From contig CANIRI010000049.1 in assembly GCA_947469815.1 (NCBI GenBank), positions 1 to 10,696 of the forward strand: a stretch of DNA of 10,696 nucleotides. Reading direction: 5' to 3'. Position 1 is the stretch's first letter; each line of letters opens with the position of its first letter. This document shows positions 6,035-10,696 of this stretch, one piece after another. Under the pieces are notes generated by a model that ran no database searches, had not been told where the DNA came from, and saw only the letters and a program-made list of their open reading frames with translations. Position numbers and translations under genes: made by a program. Origin of the DNA: Comamonadaceae bacterium. Lineage in GTDB: Bacteria > Pseudomonadota > Gammaproteobacteria > Burkholderiales > Burkholderiaceae_C.

Positions 6035-7456
6035 TTACATCTCGTCTTGCCACCAGTACCACTTGTACAGAAACTGCTGGCCCAGACGCCGAAAAGGTGC
6101 CAGCGCTTCCGAGCGGAACAGCTGGAACATGTTGGGGTATTCCAGCGGCGAGTTGTAAATCGGCAGGTCAAAAACCGCGTCGTTGCCGTCTTTACCGGCC
6201 ACCCGCTGCGCCACCCGTTTGCCTGCCCAGGTCGAGAAAGACACGCCGTTGCCGCCGTAGCCGACTGCGTGCCAGACGGTTTGCGCCGGGTCCGGCCGCG
6301 TGATGCGCGGCATCATGTCGTGGCTCACATCGACCCAGCCCCACCAGGAGTAATCAATCGGAATGCCGGCCAGTGGCGGGAACTTGCGCGCAATCGCGTC
6401 GGTCAACAGCTTCAGGTGCTTGGGCTCTTCAGCGTCCGCACCGGTGATCGCGCTGCGGCTGCCCAGTTGCAGGCGGTTATCGCTCAGCAGCCGGTAGTAA
6501 AAACGCAGCGTGCGGGTATCAGTCAAAAAGGTTTGTGAGCGGAAATTGGTGGCTTTCAGTTCCGCATCGGTCAGCGGCCGTGTGACCACCGAGTTGGAGA
6601 GGATGGGCAGAATTTTGTTGCGCAGCACCGGGCTTGCGCCCTGCCCGGTATAGCCACCGGTGCACAGGACCACGCGCTTGGCCCGTACCGTGCCGCCAGG
6701 GGTGCGCAGATGGTGCACGCCGTGGATGGTTTCCCAGCCTTGCACCGGGCTGGCCGTGTGGATTTTCACGCCCAATGCCCGTGCTTTGCGCATCAGGCCG
6801 AAGGTGAATTTGAGTGGGTGTATGCCTACGCCCTCGGGCTCCCACATGGCCGCTGCCGCGTCGCGCTCGTCGCAGTAATTGGCGCGCAGTTCTTCGGCGC
6901 TCATCATCTGCGTGTCGTAGCCAAATACCTCGCGTCGCACCCGGGTTTGTTCTTGCAGGTAAGCCACTTTTTCGGGCCGGTGTGCCACATACAAATGCCC
7001 GCCGTCAAAGGCGTCGCAATCGATCTCGCGGGTGAGCTGGCGGAAGTTCTCGAAGCCGGTTCGGATCTCCATGTCCAGTTTCTTGGCCGTGTCCATGCCC
7101 CAGCGTTCGATCCACTGGGCGCGGGTCAGTCGCCCACTGGCGTTTTGGCCCTGGCCGCCGCTGCGGCTGGAGCAGCCCCAGGCGGTCTGGTTGGCCTCCA
7201 GCACCACAGCCTGGATGCCGTGGTCTTGCGCCAGGTACAGCGCGGTGGACATGCCGGTGGAGCCTGAGCCGATGACCACCACGTCCGCATCCATATCCCC
7301 GCTTACGGGGCCGTCGTCCTCAGGTGGCGTGCCCGCGCTGGCCACCCAGTAGGTGGGCGCGTAGGCGCGCCCCGCGCCAGGGTTGGCGTCCACCAGCGGG
7401 TCATACCGCGGGTTGTAGGCTTGCTGGGCAGCGTGGGGGGCGATGGTCGTGGTCAT
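6035..7456 (-). CDS. DAO-family FAD-dependent oxidoreductase (amine / amino-acid oxidase-like, PuuB/OrdL type)
   Basis: A 473-residue DAO-superfamily flavoprotein. The dinucleotide-binding motif is VVVIGSGSTGMSTALYLA (59-76), with GSGSTG at 63-68 and the ribose-binding acid Glu87 in VLEAN. SSRSGGQGQNASG (96-108) resembles the flavin-contacting loop of gamma-glutamylputrescine oxidase. The C-terminal GYGGNGVSFSTWAGKRVA (399-416) is the second FAD-contacting segment. The extra ~55 residues before the Rossmann fold (including RYDPLVDANPG at 17-27) are typical of PuuB/OrdL-like members and are not a signal peptide. Likely substrates are N-alkyl amino acids, polyamine derivatives or related amines, oxidised to imine with H2O2 or an electron-acceptor partner; the exact substrate cannot be read. 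It is 46 bases downstream of the NTF2-like gene on the same strand and probably cotranscribed. No clear Shine-Dalgarno is seen before the ATG. Confidence 0.87.
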   Translation of the reverse strand: MTTTIAPHAAQQAYNPRYDPLVDANPGAGRAYAPTYWVASAGTPPEDDGPVSGDMDADVVVIGSGSTGMSTALYLAQDHGIQAVVLEANQTAWGCSSRSGGQGQNASGRLTRAQWIERWGMDTAKKLDMEIRTGFENFRQLTREIDCDAFDGGHLYVAHRPEKVAYLQEQTRVRREVFGYDTQMMSAEELRANYCDERDAAAAMWEPEGVGIHPLKFTFGLMRKARALGVKIHTASPVQGWETIHGVHHLRTPGGTVRAKRVVLCTGGYTGQGASPVLRNKILPILSNSVVTRPLTDAELKATNFRSQTFLTDTRTLRFYYRLLSDNRLQLGSRSAITGADAEEPKHLKLLTDAIARKFPPLAGIPIDYSWWGWVDVSHDMMPRITRPDPAQTVWHAVGYGGNGVSFSTWAGKRVAQRVAGKDGNDAVFDLPIYNSPLEYPNMFQLFRSEALAPFRRLGQQFLYKWYWWQDEM

Positions 7457-7502
7457 GGGGTTTGGGCGCGGCGCAGCGGCCTAGGCCAGCGGGCGCTGTG
7501 GT

Positions 7503-7895
7503 TTATTTGGCGGCAGGAATGTTGGGGCGGGCTTTGCGGAACACGTTTTTCACCAGAATTTTGCCGTCTTTGAAGGTGAACAGGTCGACCCCGTCGGTTT
7601 CGATCCGGCTGCCGTCGGCCGCCGTGCCTTCAAACGTCCATTCGGACACGCCAAAGTCGCCGTGCACAAAGTGCTTGCCCTTGGTCCATTGCACATCAGG
7701 TACTGCCGCCCATGCGCCGGCAAAGGCCTTGCGCACGGCTTCGGCGCCGCTGTGGCGGGTGCCGCAGGCCTGGTCGCCGGCAGCGGTCAGGAACACGCAG
7801 TCAGGGTGCATAAAAGACATCAGCGCGTCGATGTCGTGGCGGTTCCAGGCGGCGCTAAAGGCTTCTAAGGTGGCAACAGTGATCGCAGCGGTCAT
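7503..7895 (-). CDS. NTF2-like / SnoaL-fold protein (SgcJ/EcaC-type, DUF4440-like)
   Basis: A 130-residue protein of the cone-shaped NTF2/SnoaL fold. It has an N-terminal helix pair (TVATLEAFSAAWNRHDIDALMSFM, residues 6-29), then the typical HPDCVFLTAAGD strand. GAEAVRKAFAGAWAAVPD (50-67) and a terminal beta-sheet (TDGVDLFTFKDGKILVKNVF, 100-119) complete the fold. Such proteins act as small hydrolases, isomerases or binding partners, and function cannot be assigned from fold alone. The start at 7895 is preferred over a longer frame from 7928 because a GGAG site (7904-7907) lies 8 bases upstream and the family's first helix begins here. It is the first gene of a - strand pair with the FAD oxidoreductase and is divergent from the MocR regulator, which probably controls it. 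Confidence 0.83.
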   Translation of the reverse strand: MTAAITVATLEAFSAAWNRHDIDALMSFMHPDCVFLTAAGDQACGTRHSGAEAVRKAFAGAWAAVPDVQWTKGKHFVHGDFGVSEWTFEGTAADGSRIETDGVDLFTFKDGKILVKNVFRKARPNIPAAK

Positions 7896-7903
7896 GGGGA
7901 GTA

Positions 7904-7907
7904 CTCC
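7904..7907 (-). promoter_or_regulatory. Ribosome binding site deciding the NTF2-like protein start
   Basis: GGAG on the - strand (plus-strand CTCC) stands 8 bases before the ATG at 7895. It lies inside the 11-codon extension that a start at 7928 would add, which argues for 7895 as the translation start. Confidence 0.7.
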
Positions 7908-7923
7908 AAAAGCAGATGGTATG

Positions 7924-7953
7924 AGCATAGGCAGGCCAGCCGGAGCCTGAAAG
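7924..7953 (-). promoter_or_regulatory. Candidate promoter of the NTF2-like / FAD oxidoreductase unit
   Basis: On the - strand, CTTTCA (7948-7953) and TATGCT (7924-7929) are separated by 18 bases and resemble sigma-70 -35 (3 of 6) and -10 (4 of 6) hexamers. Transcription would begin near 7917, giving a leader of about 22 bases that includes the GGAG ribosome site. A GCCAGT copy (7955-7960) touches the -35 side. This is a weak consensus match, so treat it as a hypothesis. Confidence 0.35.
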
Positions 7954-8001
7954 AGCCAGTTCCCACCATTCGCCTGCGCCAGCCCCTGCGCGCGCCACGG
8001 G

Positions 8002-8019
8002 GCCAGTGCCTATACTGGC
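8002..8019. promoter_or_regulatory. Inverted repeat overlapping the mocR-type promoter, candidate operator
   Basis: GCCAGT (8002-8007) and ACTGGC (8014-8019) form a perfect inverted repeat with a six-base spacer, only 3 bases before the regulator's ATG. It overlaps TATACT (8011-8016), a good -10 hexamer. A third copy in direct orientation, GCCAGT, is at 7955-7960, 47 bases upstream and beside the divergent promoter. Several MocR regulators are known to bind sets of direct and inverted half-sites in the shared divergent region and to regulate themselves. GCCAG-like words are common in such GC-rich DNA, so chance is a real alternative. Confidence 0.4.
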
Positions 8020-8022
8020 ACC

Positions 8023-9591
8023 ATGCCTCCCCACCCCCGCACCAAGGGCGCGCAGTGGGAAACCCTGTTCGCCCTGCCTGACAAACCCGCATTGCCCTTG
8101 CAGCAGCGCCTGCGTCTGTCGGTGGTGCAGGCGATTTTGGACCGTCGCCTGCCCGCTGGCGCGCCGCTGCCGTCGTCGCGCGAGCTGGCCGTGCTGCTGG
8201 GCCTGAGCCGCAATACCGTGACAGCCGCCTACACCCAGCTGATGGACGACGGTTTTCTGGAATCGCGCCCGCGCAGCGGCGTGTTTGTGGTGCAGTCGCC
8301 CAGCGGTTTGGACATGCCGCAGAACGCGGCGGAGCGTGCGGACCCGGCCGGTACCGCCCAGCGCCCCGGCCCCGAGCGCGCCCAGCCCGATTGGAACGCC
8401 CGGGTTTTGCGTTCGCTGGTCGAGCAGCGCACCCTGGCTAAGCCAGACCAGTGGCGCCAATACCGTTACCCGTTCGTCTACGGTACCTACGACCCGCTGT
8501 TGTTTCCGTCCGAGGCGTTTCGGGAATGCTGCGTGCACAGCCTGGCGCGCTCGCACCTGCCGCAGTGGACGCCGGACTTTGAACTCAGCGACGTGCCCGA
8601 GGTGATCGAGCAAATCCGCCTGCGCCTGCTGCCTAAGCGCGGCGTGTTCGCGTTGCCCGAAGAAATATTGATTACCGTGGGCGCGCAGCACGCGTATTAC
8701 CTGCTGGCCGAGGCTTTGTTTGATGCGCAGCAGCGCGTGGGCTTGGAGGAACCCGGCCACCCGCACGCGCGCAACAGCTTTGCTTTGCGGGCACCGCAGT
8801 TTGTGCCGCTGCCGGTGGATGCGCAGGGCTTGATCGTGGACGACCTGCCGCGCTTGGATTACTGTTTTGTCACCCCCTCGCACCAAAGCCCCACCACCCA
8901 CACCCTGAGCATGGAGCGGCGCACAGCTTTGCTGGCGCTGGCCGAGCGCAAAAACTTTGTGGTGATTGAAGACGATTACGAAGCCGAAAACCTGTACCAG
9001 GGCCAGCCCATGCCCGCGCTCAAAAGTCTGGACAAAGTGGGGCGGGTGATTTACGTGGGCTCGGTGTCTAAAAGCCTGTCGCCCTCGCTGCGCCTGGGCT
9101 ATATCGTCGCCCCGCGCGCGCTGATCGCTGAGCTACGCGAACTGCGCCACGCCATGCTGCGCCACCCCAGCGCCTTTTTGCAGCACGCCTTCGCCCTATT
9201 TTTGTCACTGGGCCACCACGAGACCCATGCCCGCCGTGTCAACGCCGCTATGCAAGAGCGCATGCAACTGGCCGCCGCTGCACTGGCCACGCATCTGCCG
9301 GATTTTTTGTACACCTTACCCTCGGGCGGCGCGTCGTTGTGGGTCCAGGCCCCGGCTTGGGTCGACGCCGCCGAACTCGGCCTGATCGCCCGCAGCCATG
9401 GCGTGCTGATTGAGGCGGGCGACGTGTTTTTTCAGAACCCGCCTTACCCATGCAATTACTTCCGCCTGCGCTTGTCGTCGATTCCGGCTGGCCTGATCAC
9501 CAGCGGCATCGAAGCCCTGGGCCGCGCCGTGGAAGAGCTGGCGCGGGCGCGTGGGGCGCGCCGCCAGGTGGGTGTACGGGCAGCAGCCTGA
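8023..9591 (+). CDS. MocR-type transcriptional regulator (GntR winged helix fused to aminotransferase domain)
   Basis: A 522-residue chimera. The N-terminal GntR winged helix lies at about 26-92, with PLPSSRELAVLLGLSRNTV (48-66) and the wing SRPRSGVFV. A linker of ~60 residues follows, then a fold-type I aminotransferase domain (about 160-505). Cofactor landmarks are TPSHQSPT (284-291), Asp318 in VVIEDDYEAE (pairs with the PLP ring nitrogen), and the PLP-binding lysine Lys350 in GSVSKSLSPSLRLGY. The domain therefore looks able to bind PLP and sense an amino-compound effector, as in GabR, TauR and PdxR. No Shine-Dalgarno precedes the ATG; with TATACT at 8011-8016 the transcript could be nearly leaderless. 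Its divergence from the NTF2-like / FAD oxidoreductase pair suggests it regulates that pair and itself. I cannot name a subfamily with confidence. Confidence 0.93.
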   Translation: MPPHPRTKGAQWETLFALPDKPALPLQQRLRLSVVQAILDRRLPAGAPLPSSRELAVLLGLSRNTVTAAYTQLMDDGFLESRPRSGVFVVQSPSGLDMPQNAAERADPAGTAQRPGPERAQPDWNARVLRSLVEQRTLAKPDQWRQYRYPFVYGTYDPLLFPSEAFRECCVHSLARSHLPQWTPDFELSDVPEVIEQIRLRLLPKRGVFALPEEILITVGAQHAYYLLAEALFDAQQRVGLEEPGHPHARNSFALRAPQFVPLPVDAQGLIVDDLPRLDYCFVTPSHQSPTTHTLSMERRTALLALAERKNFVVIEDDYEAENLYQGQPMPALKSLDKVGRVIYVGSVSKSLSPSLRLGYIVAPRALIAELRELRHAMLRHPSAFLQHAFALFLSLGHHETHARRVNAAMQERMQLAAAALATHLPDFLYTLPSGGASLWVQAPAWVDAAELGLIARSHGVLIEAGDVFFQNPPYPCNYFRLRLSSIPAGLITSGIEALGRAVEELARARGARRQVGVRAAA

Positions 9592-9638
9592 ACATTGCCC
9601 ACCCAAAGGCAGGGGCATATTTCAGCGCGCTAGAGTAA

Positions 9639-9666
9639 GGGCACTCGTACGCGAGTTTTGTGTCCC
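9639..9666 (+). terminator. Weak hairpin downstream of the MocR gene
   Basis: ACTCG (9643-9647) pairs with CGAGT (9652-9656) around a TACG loop, followed at once by TTT. An outer GGG (9639-9641) could pair with CCC (9664-9666). The stem is short, so this may be a weak terminator for the MocR gene or chance. It occupies the 100-base gap before the TPR gene, in which I find no confident promoter. Confidence 0.25.
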
Positions 9667-9691
9667 AACCAAATACCCTGAAGAGAGCCCC

Positions 9692-10129
9692 ATGAAATTG
9701 TTTCGTTTATTGATGACTGTCTGCCTGCTCGTCAGCAGCTTCGCTTTCGCCGGGGACAGTAGCCCGCCGACTCCCCGTGACCTCGAATTAGAAAAGGCCA
9801 AAGCCGCCATCGCGCGCAAAGACTGGCCTGCCGCGCAGGCGGTGCTGGAGGCCTACACCGTTGCCAATCCGCGCAGCGCCGACGGCTTCAATTTGCTGGG
9901 CTACAGCCTGCGCAACCAAAAGATGTATGACCCGTCACTCGCAGCCTATAAACAGGCGCTGACCTTGGACCCTAAACACAAAGGCGCGCACGAGTACATC
10001 GGCATCGCCTACATCCAGATGGGTCAGTTGGACAAGGCTAAAGAACACCTGGCTAGCCTGGACAAAATCTGCGTTTTTTCGTGCGAGGAATACCGGGACT
10101 TGAAGAAGGCGATTGCGCAGGCGCAATAG
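9692..10129 (+). CDS. Secreted/periplasmic small tetratricopeptide-repeat protein
   Basis: A 145-residue precursor. Residues 1-20 form a clear Sec signal peptide (basic MKLFR, hydrophobic core, AFA-G cleavage site), giving a mature protein of about 125 residues. Three TPR-like helical pairs follow, near 31-60, 63-96 and 97-125; the second has the canonical pattern GFNLLGYSLRNQKMYDPSLAAYKQALTLDP, split here as 65-80 and 81-94. The C-terminal part has Cys127 and Cys131 in CVFSC followed by EEYRDLKKAI, a tail I associate with small proteobacterial TPR proteins. The two cysteines could form a disulfide in the periplasm. The start at 9692 is preferred over the longer frame from 9551, which would bury the signal peptide and overlap the MocR gene; GAGAG (9683-9687) serves as ribosome site. 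TPRs mediate protein contacts; the partner is unknown. Confidence 0.85.
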   Translation: MKLFRLLMTVCLLVSSFAFAGDSSPPTPRDLELEKAKAAIARKDWPAAQAVLEAYTVANPRSADGFNLLGYSLRNQKMYDPSLAAYKQALTLDPKHKGAHEYIGIAYIQMGQLDKAKEHLASLDKICVFSCEEYRDLKKAIAQAQ

Positions 10130-10131
10130 GC

Positions 10132-10154
10132 GGCTAGCTTGGATTGAAGCTGCC
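10132..10154. terminator. Hairpin in the convergent gap between the TPR gene and yoeB
   Basis: GGC (10132-10134) plus AGCTT (10136-10140) pair with AAGCT (10147-10151) plus GCC (10152-10154), an eight-pair stem with one bulged T and a six-base loop. It fits exactly inside the 27-base gap between the two converging stop codons. This placement suggests a shared terminator, although no T-run follows. Confidence 0.4.
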
Positions 10155-10156
10155 AG

Positions 10157-10411
10157 TCAGTAGTGGTAGCGCAGTTGGGCAATCAGCAAAGCGCCGTTTT
10201 CCACGCGGTAGACCATGCGGTACTCATCGCTAATGCGCCGTGACCAAAATCCTGCCAGTGCGTGCTTGAGGGGTTCTGGCTTGCCGATACCTTCAAATGG
10301 GGCGCGTGCTGTTTCGGCAATCAACTTGTTGATGCGATCCACCATGCGACGGTCTTGCTTTTGCCGGTAGAGGTAATCGTCCCAGGCCTCGTCGGCAAAG
10401 ACGAGTTTCAC
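10157..10411 (-). CDS. yoeB: YoeB toxin, ribosome-dependent mRNA endoribonuclease
   Basis: An 84-residue RelE-superfamily toxin, the same length as E. coli YoeB and alignable with it by eye from end to end. Matching landmarks are the N-terminal EAWDDYLY (8-15), FEGIGKPEPLKH (39-50), GFWSRRISDEYRMVY (54-68) and the C-terminal RYHY (81-84). The catalytic residues known from E. coli, Glu46, Arg65, His83 and Tyr84, are all present at the same positions, so the toxin should be active. YoeB binds the ribosomal A site and cleaves mRNA, stopping translation until YefM neutralises it. Translation starts at GTG (10411-10409), overlapping the antitoxin stop by four bases (GTGA). This couples toxin translation to the antitoxin and keeps its yield low. 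Confidence 0.96.
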   Translation of the reverse strand: MKLVFADEAWDDYLYRQKQDRRMVDRINKLIAETARAPFEGIGKPEPLKHALAGFWSRRISDEYRMVYRVENGALLIAQLRYHY

Positions 10412-10659
10412 GACGCCAGCTCGCGCACCATGTCCTTCCCAGCGGCCAATTGGCTGGTAGCTGAGAGCAGCCGCCGGGCATTGGCCGGGTTGCGCAAGAG
10501 GTAGGCGGTTTCCTCCAGTGCTTGAAAGTCCTCCAGGGACAGCATTACCACCGATTGCTCGCCGCTGCGGGTGATGATCAGCGCTTCGTGGTCATTGCAC
10601 ACGCGGTCCATGGTTGAAGCCAGGTTGGCCCGCGCGGCGGAATAGGTGATGGCGTTCAT
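10408..10659 (-). CDS. yefM: YefM antitoxin of the Phd/YefM family
   Basis: An 83-residue antitoxin, typical length. The N-terminal half (MNAITYSAARANLASTMDRV, then HEALIITR near 24-31 and VVMLSLEDF at 37-45) is the Phd/YefM dimer and DNA-binding fold. EETAYLLRNPANARRLL at 49-65 is nearly identical to E. coli YefM from memory. The C-terminal tail (LAAGKDMVRELAS, 71-83) is the flexible segment that wraps and inhibits YoeB and is degraded by Lon-type proteases. A purine-rich ribosome site (AAAGAG, - strand 10665-10670) precedes the ATG at 10659. The gene leads a two-gene operon with yoeB and lies beside an operator and promoter matching known YefM autoregulation. Confidence 0.96.
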   Translation of the reverse strand: MNAITYSAARANLASTMDRVCNDHEALIITRSGEQSVVMLSLEDFQALEETAYLLRNPANARRLLSATSQLAAGKDMVRELAS

Positions 10660-10675
10660 GGCTTCTCTTTGAAGT

Positions 10676-10693
10676 TGTACAGCTTATTGTACG
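10676..10693 (-). promoter_or_regulatory. yefM-yoeB operator and -10 element
   Basis: TGTACA at 10676-10681 is a perfect copy of the core hexamer bound by YefM in E. coli. A second near-copy TGTACG (plus strand, 10688-10693) lies with its centre 12 bases away, the spacing I recall for the paired L and S operator sites. On the - strand, TACAAT (10691-10686) is a 5-of-6 match to the sigma-70 -10 box and overlaps the second site. It places the transcript start near 10679, 20 bases before the ATG. The -35 box would lie beyond the window edge. Binding of the YefM-YoeB complex would block RNA polymerase directly. Confidence 0.75.
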
Positions 10694-10696
10694 TAA

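Noticed and set aside
5732..6538. A 268-codon + strand frame spanning the adenosyltransferase end and the FAD oxidoreductase
   Set aside because: It crosses two well-supported genes and the hairpin between them, and the predicted protein has no coherent fold signature.
7478..7487. GGCCTAGGCC perfect 10-base palindrome between the NTF2-like and FAD oxidoreductase genes
   Set aside because: It could be a regulatory or processing site, but it is short, GC-rich and has no matching partner or T-run, so chance is the simplest explanation.
7855..8901. A 348-codon open frame on the - strand opposite the MocR gene
   Set aside because: Its translation is rich in Arg, Gln and His with no recognisable domain, and it overlaps the strongly supported MocR, NTF2-like gene and divergent promoter region. 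Long antisense frames are expected in high-GC coding DNA.
10403..10411. GTTTCACGA-like half parS site at the yefM/yoeB junction
   Set aside because: Only the left half of the palindrome is present and the CACGTG core is broken, so ParB binding is not expected.
1..10696. Replication origin features (DnaA boxes, AT-rich unwinding element)
   Set aside because: The parAB context suggests proximity to the origin, but I saw no cluster of TTATNCACA-type boxes or AT-rich repeats in this window.

Overview
The window looks like chromosomal DNA from a betaproteobacterium, most likely a Burkholderiales member of the Comamonadaceae type. This rests on high GC content with GC-rich third codon positions, short intergenic gaps, and the order rsmG - parA - parB, which is typical of the replication-origin neighbourhood. 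The genus cannot be fixed from the sequence alone. Coding density is high, no gene-free stretch exceeds about 130 bases, and I see no rRNA, tRNA, CRISPR array, prophage or insertion sequence.

Bases 1-3933 (+ strand) hold the origin-proximal segregation locus. It contains the 3' end of rsmG (16S rRNA G527 methyltransferase), a LysE-family exporter, parA, a small RBBP9/YdeN-type alpha/beta hydrolase inserted between parA and parB, parB, and a methyltransferase with an N-terminal membrane region. The end of rsmG carries a near-perfect parS centromere site (14 of 16 bases), so the ParB encoded 2 kb downstream probably has a loading site inside the window.

Bases 3946-6003 hold a divergent pair: a GlcD/LDHD-type FAD-linked D-2-hydroxyacid dehydrogenase on the - strand and a PduO-type cob(I)alamin adenosyltransferase on the + strand. 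Bases 6035-9591 look like one regulated catabolic module. A MocR-type (GntR/aminotransferase chimera) regulator is divergent from a two-gene - strand unit encoding an NTF2/SnoaL-like protein and a DAO-family FAD amine or amino-acid oxidoreductase. Copies of the hexamer GCCAGT / ACTGGC in the 127-base divergent region are a plausible MocR operator.

Bases 9692-10696 hold a secreted small TPR protein and, convergent with it, a complete yefM-yoeB toxin-antitoxin pair. Its operator/promoter (two TGTACA-type sites 12 bases apart flanking and overlapping a TACAAT -10 box) lies at the right edge of the window.

Most of this is conserved chromosome. The points most worth checking are the intragenic parS site, the hydrolase gene between parA and parB, the MocR-controlled module of unknown substrate, and the yefM operator geometry.
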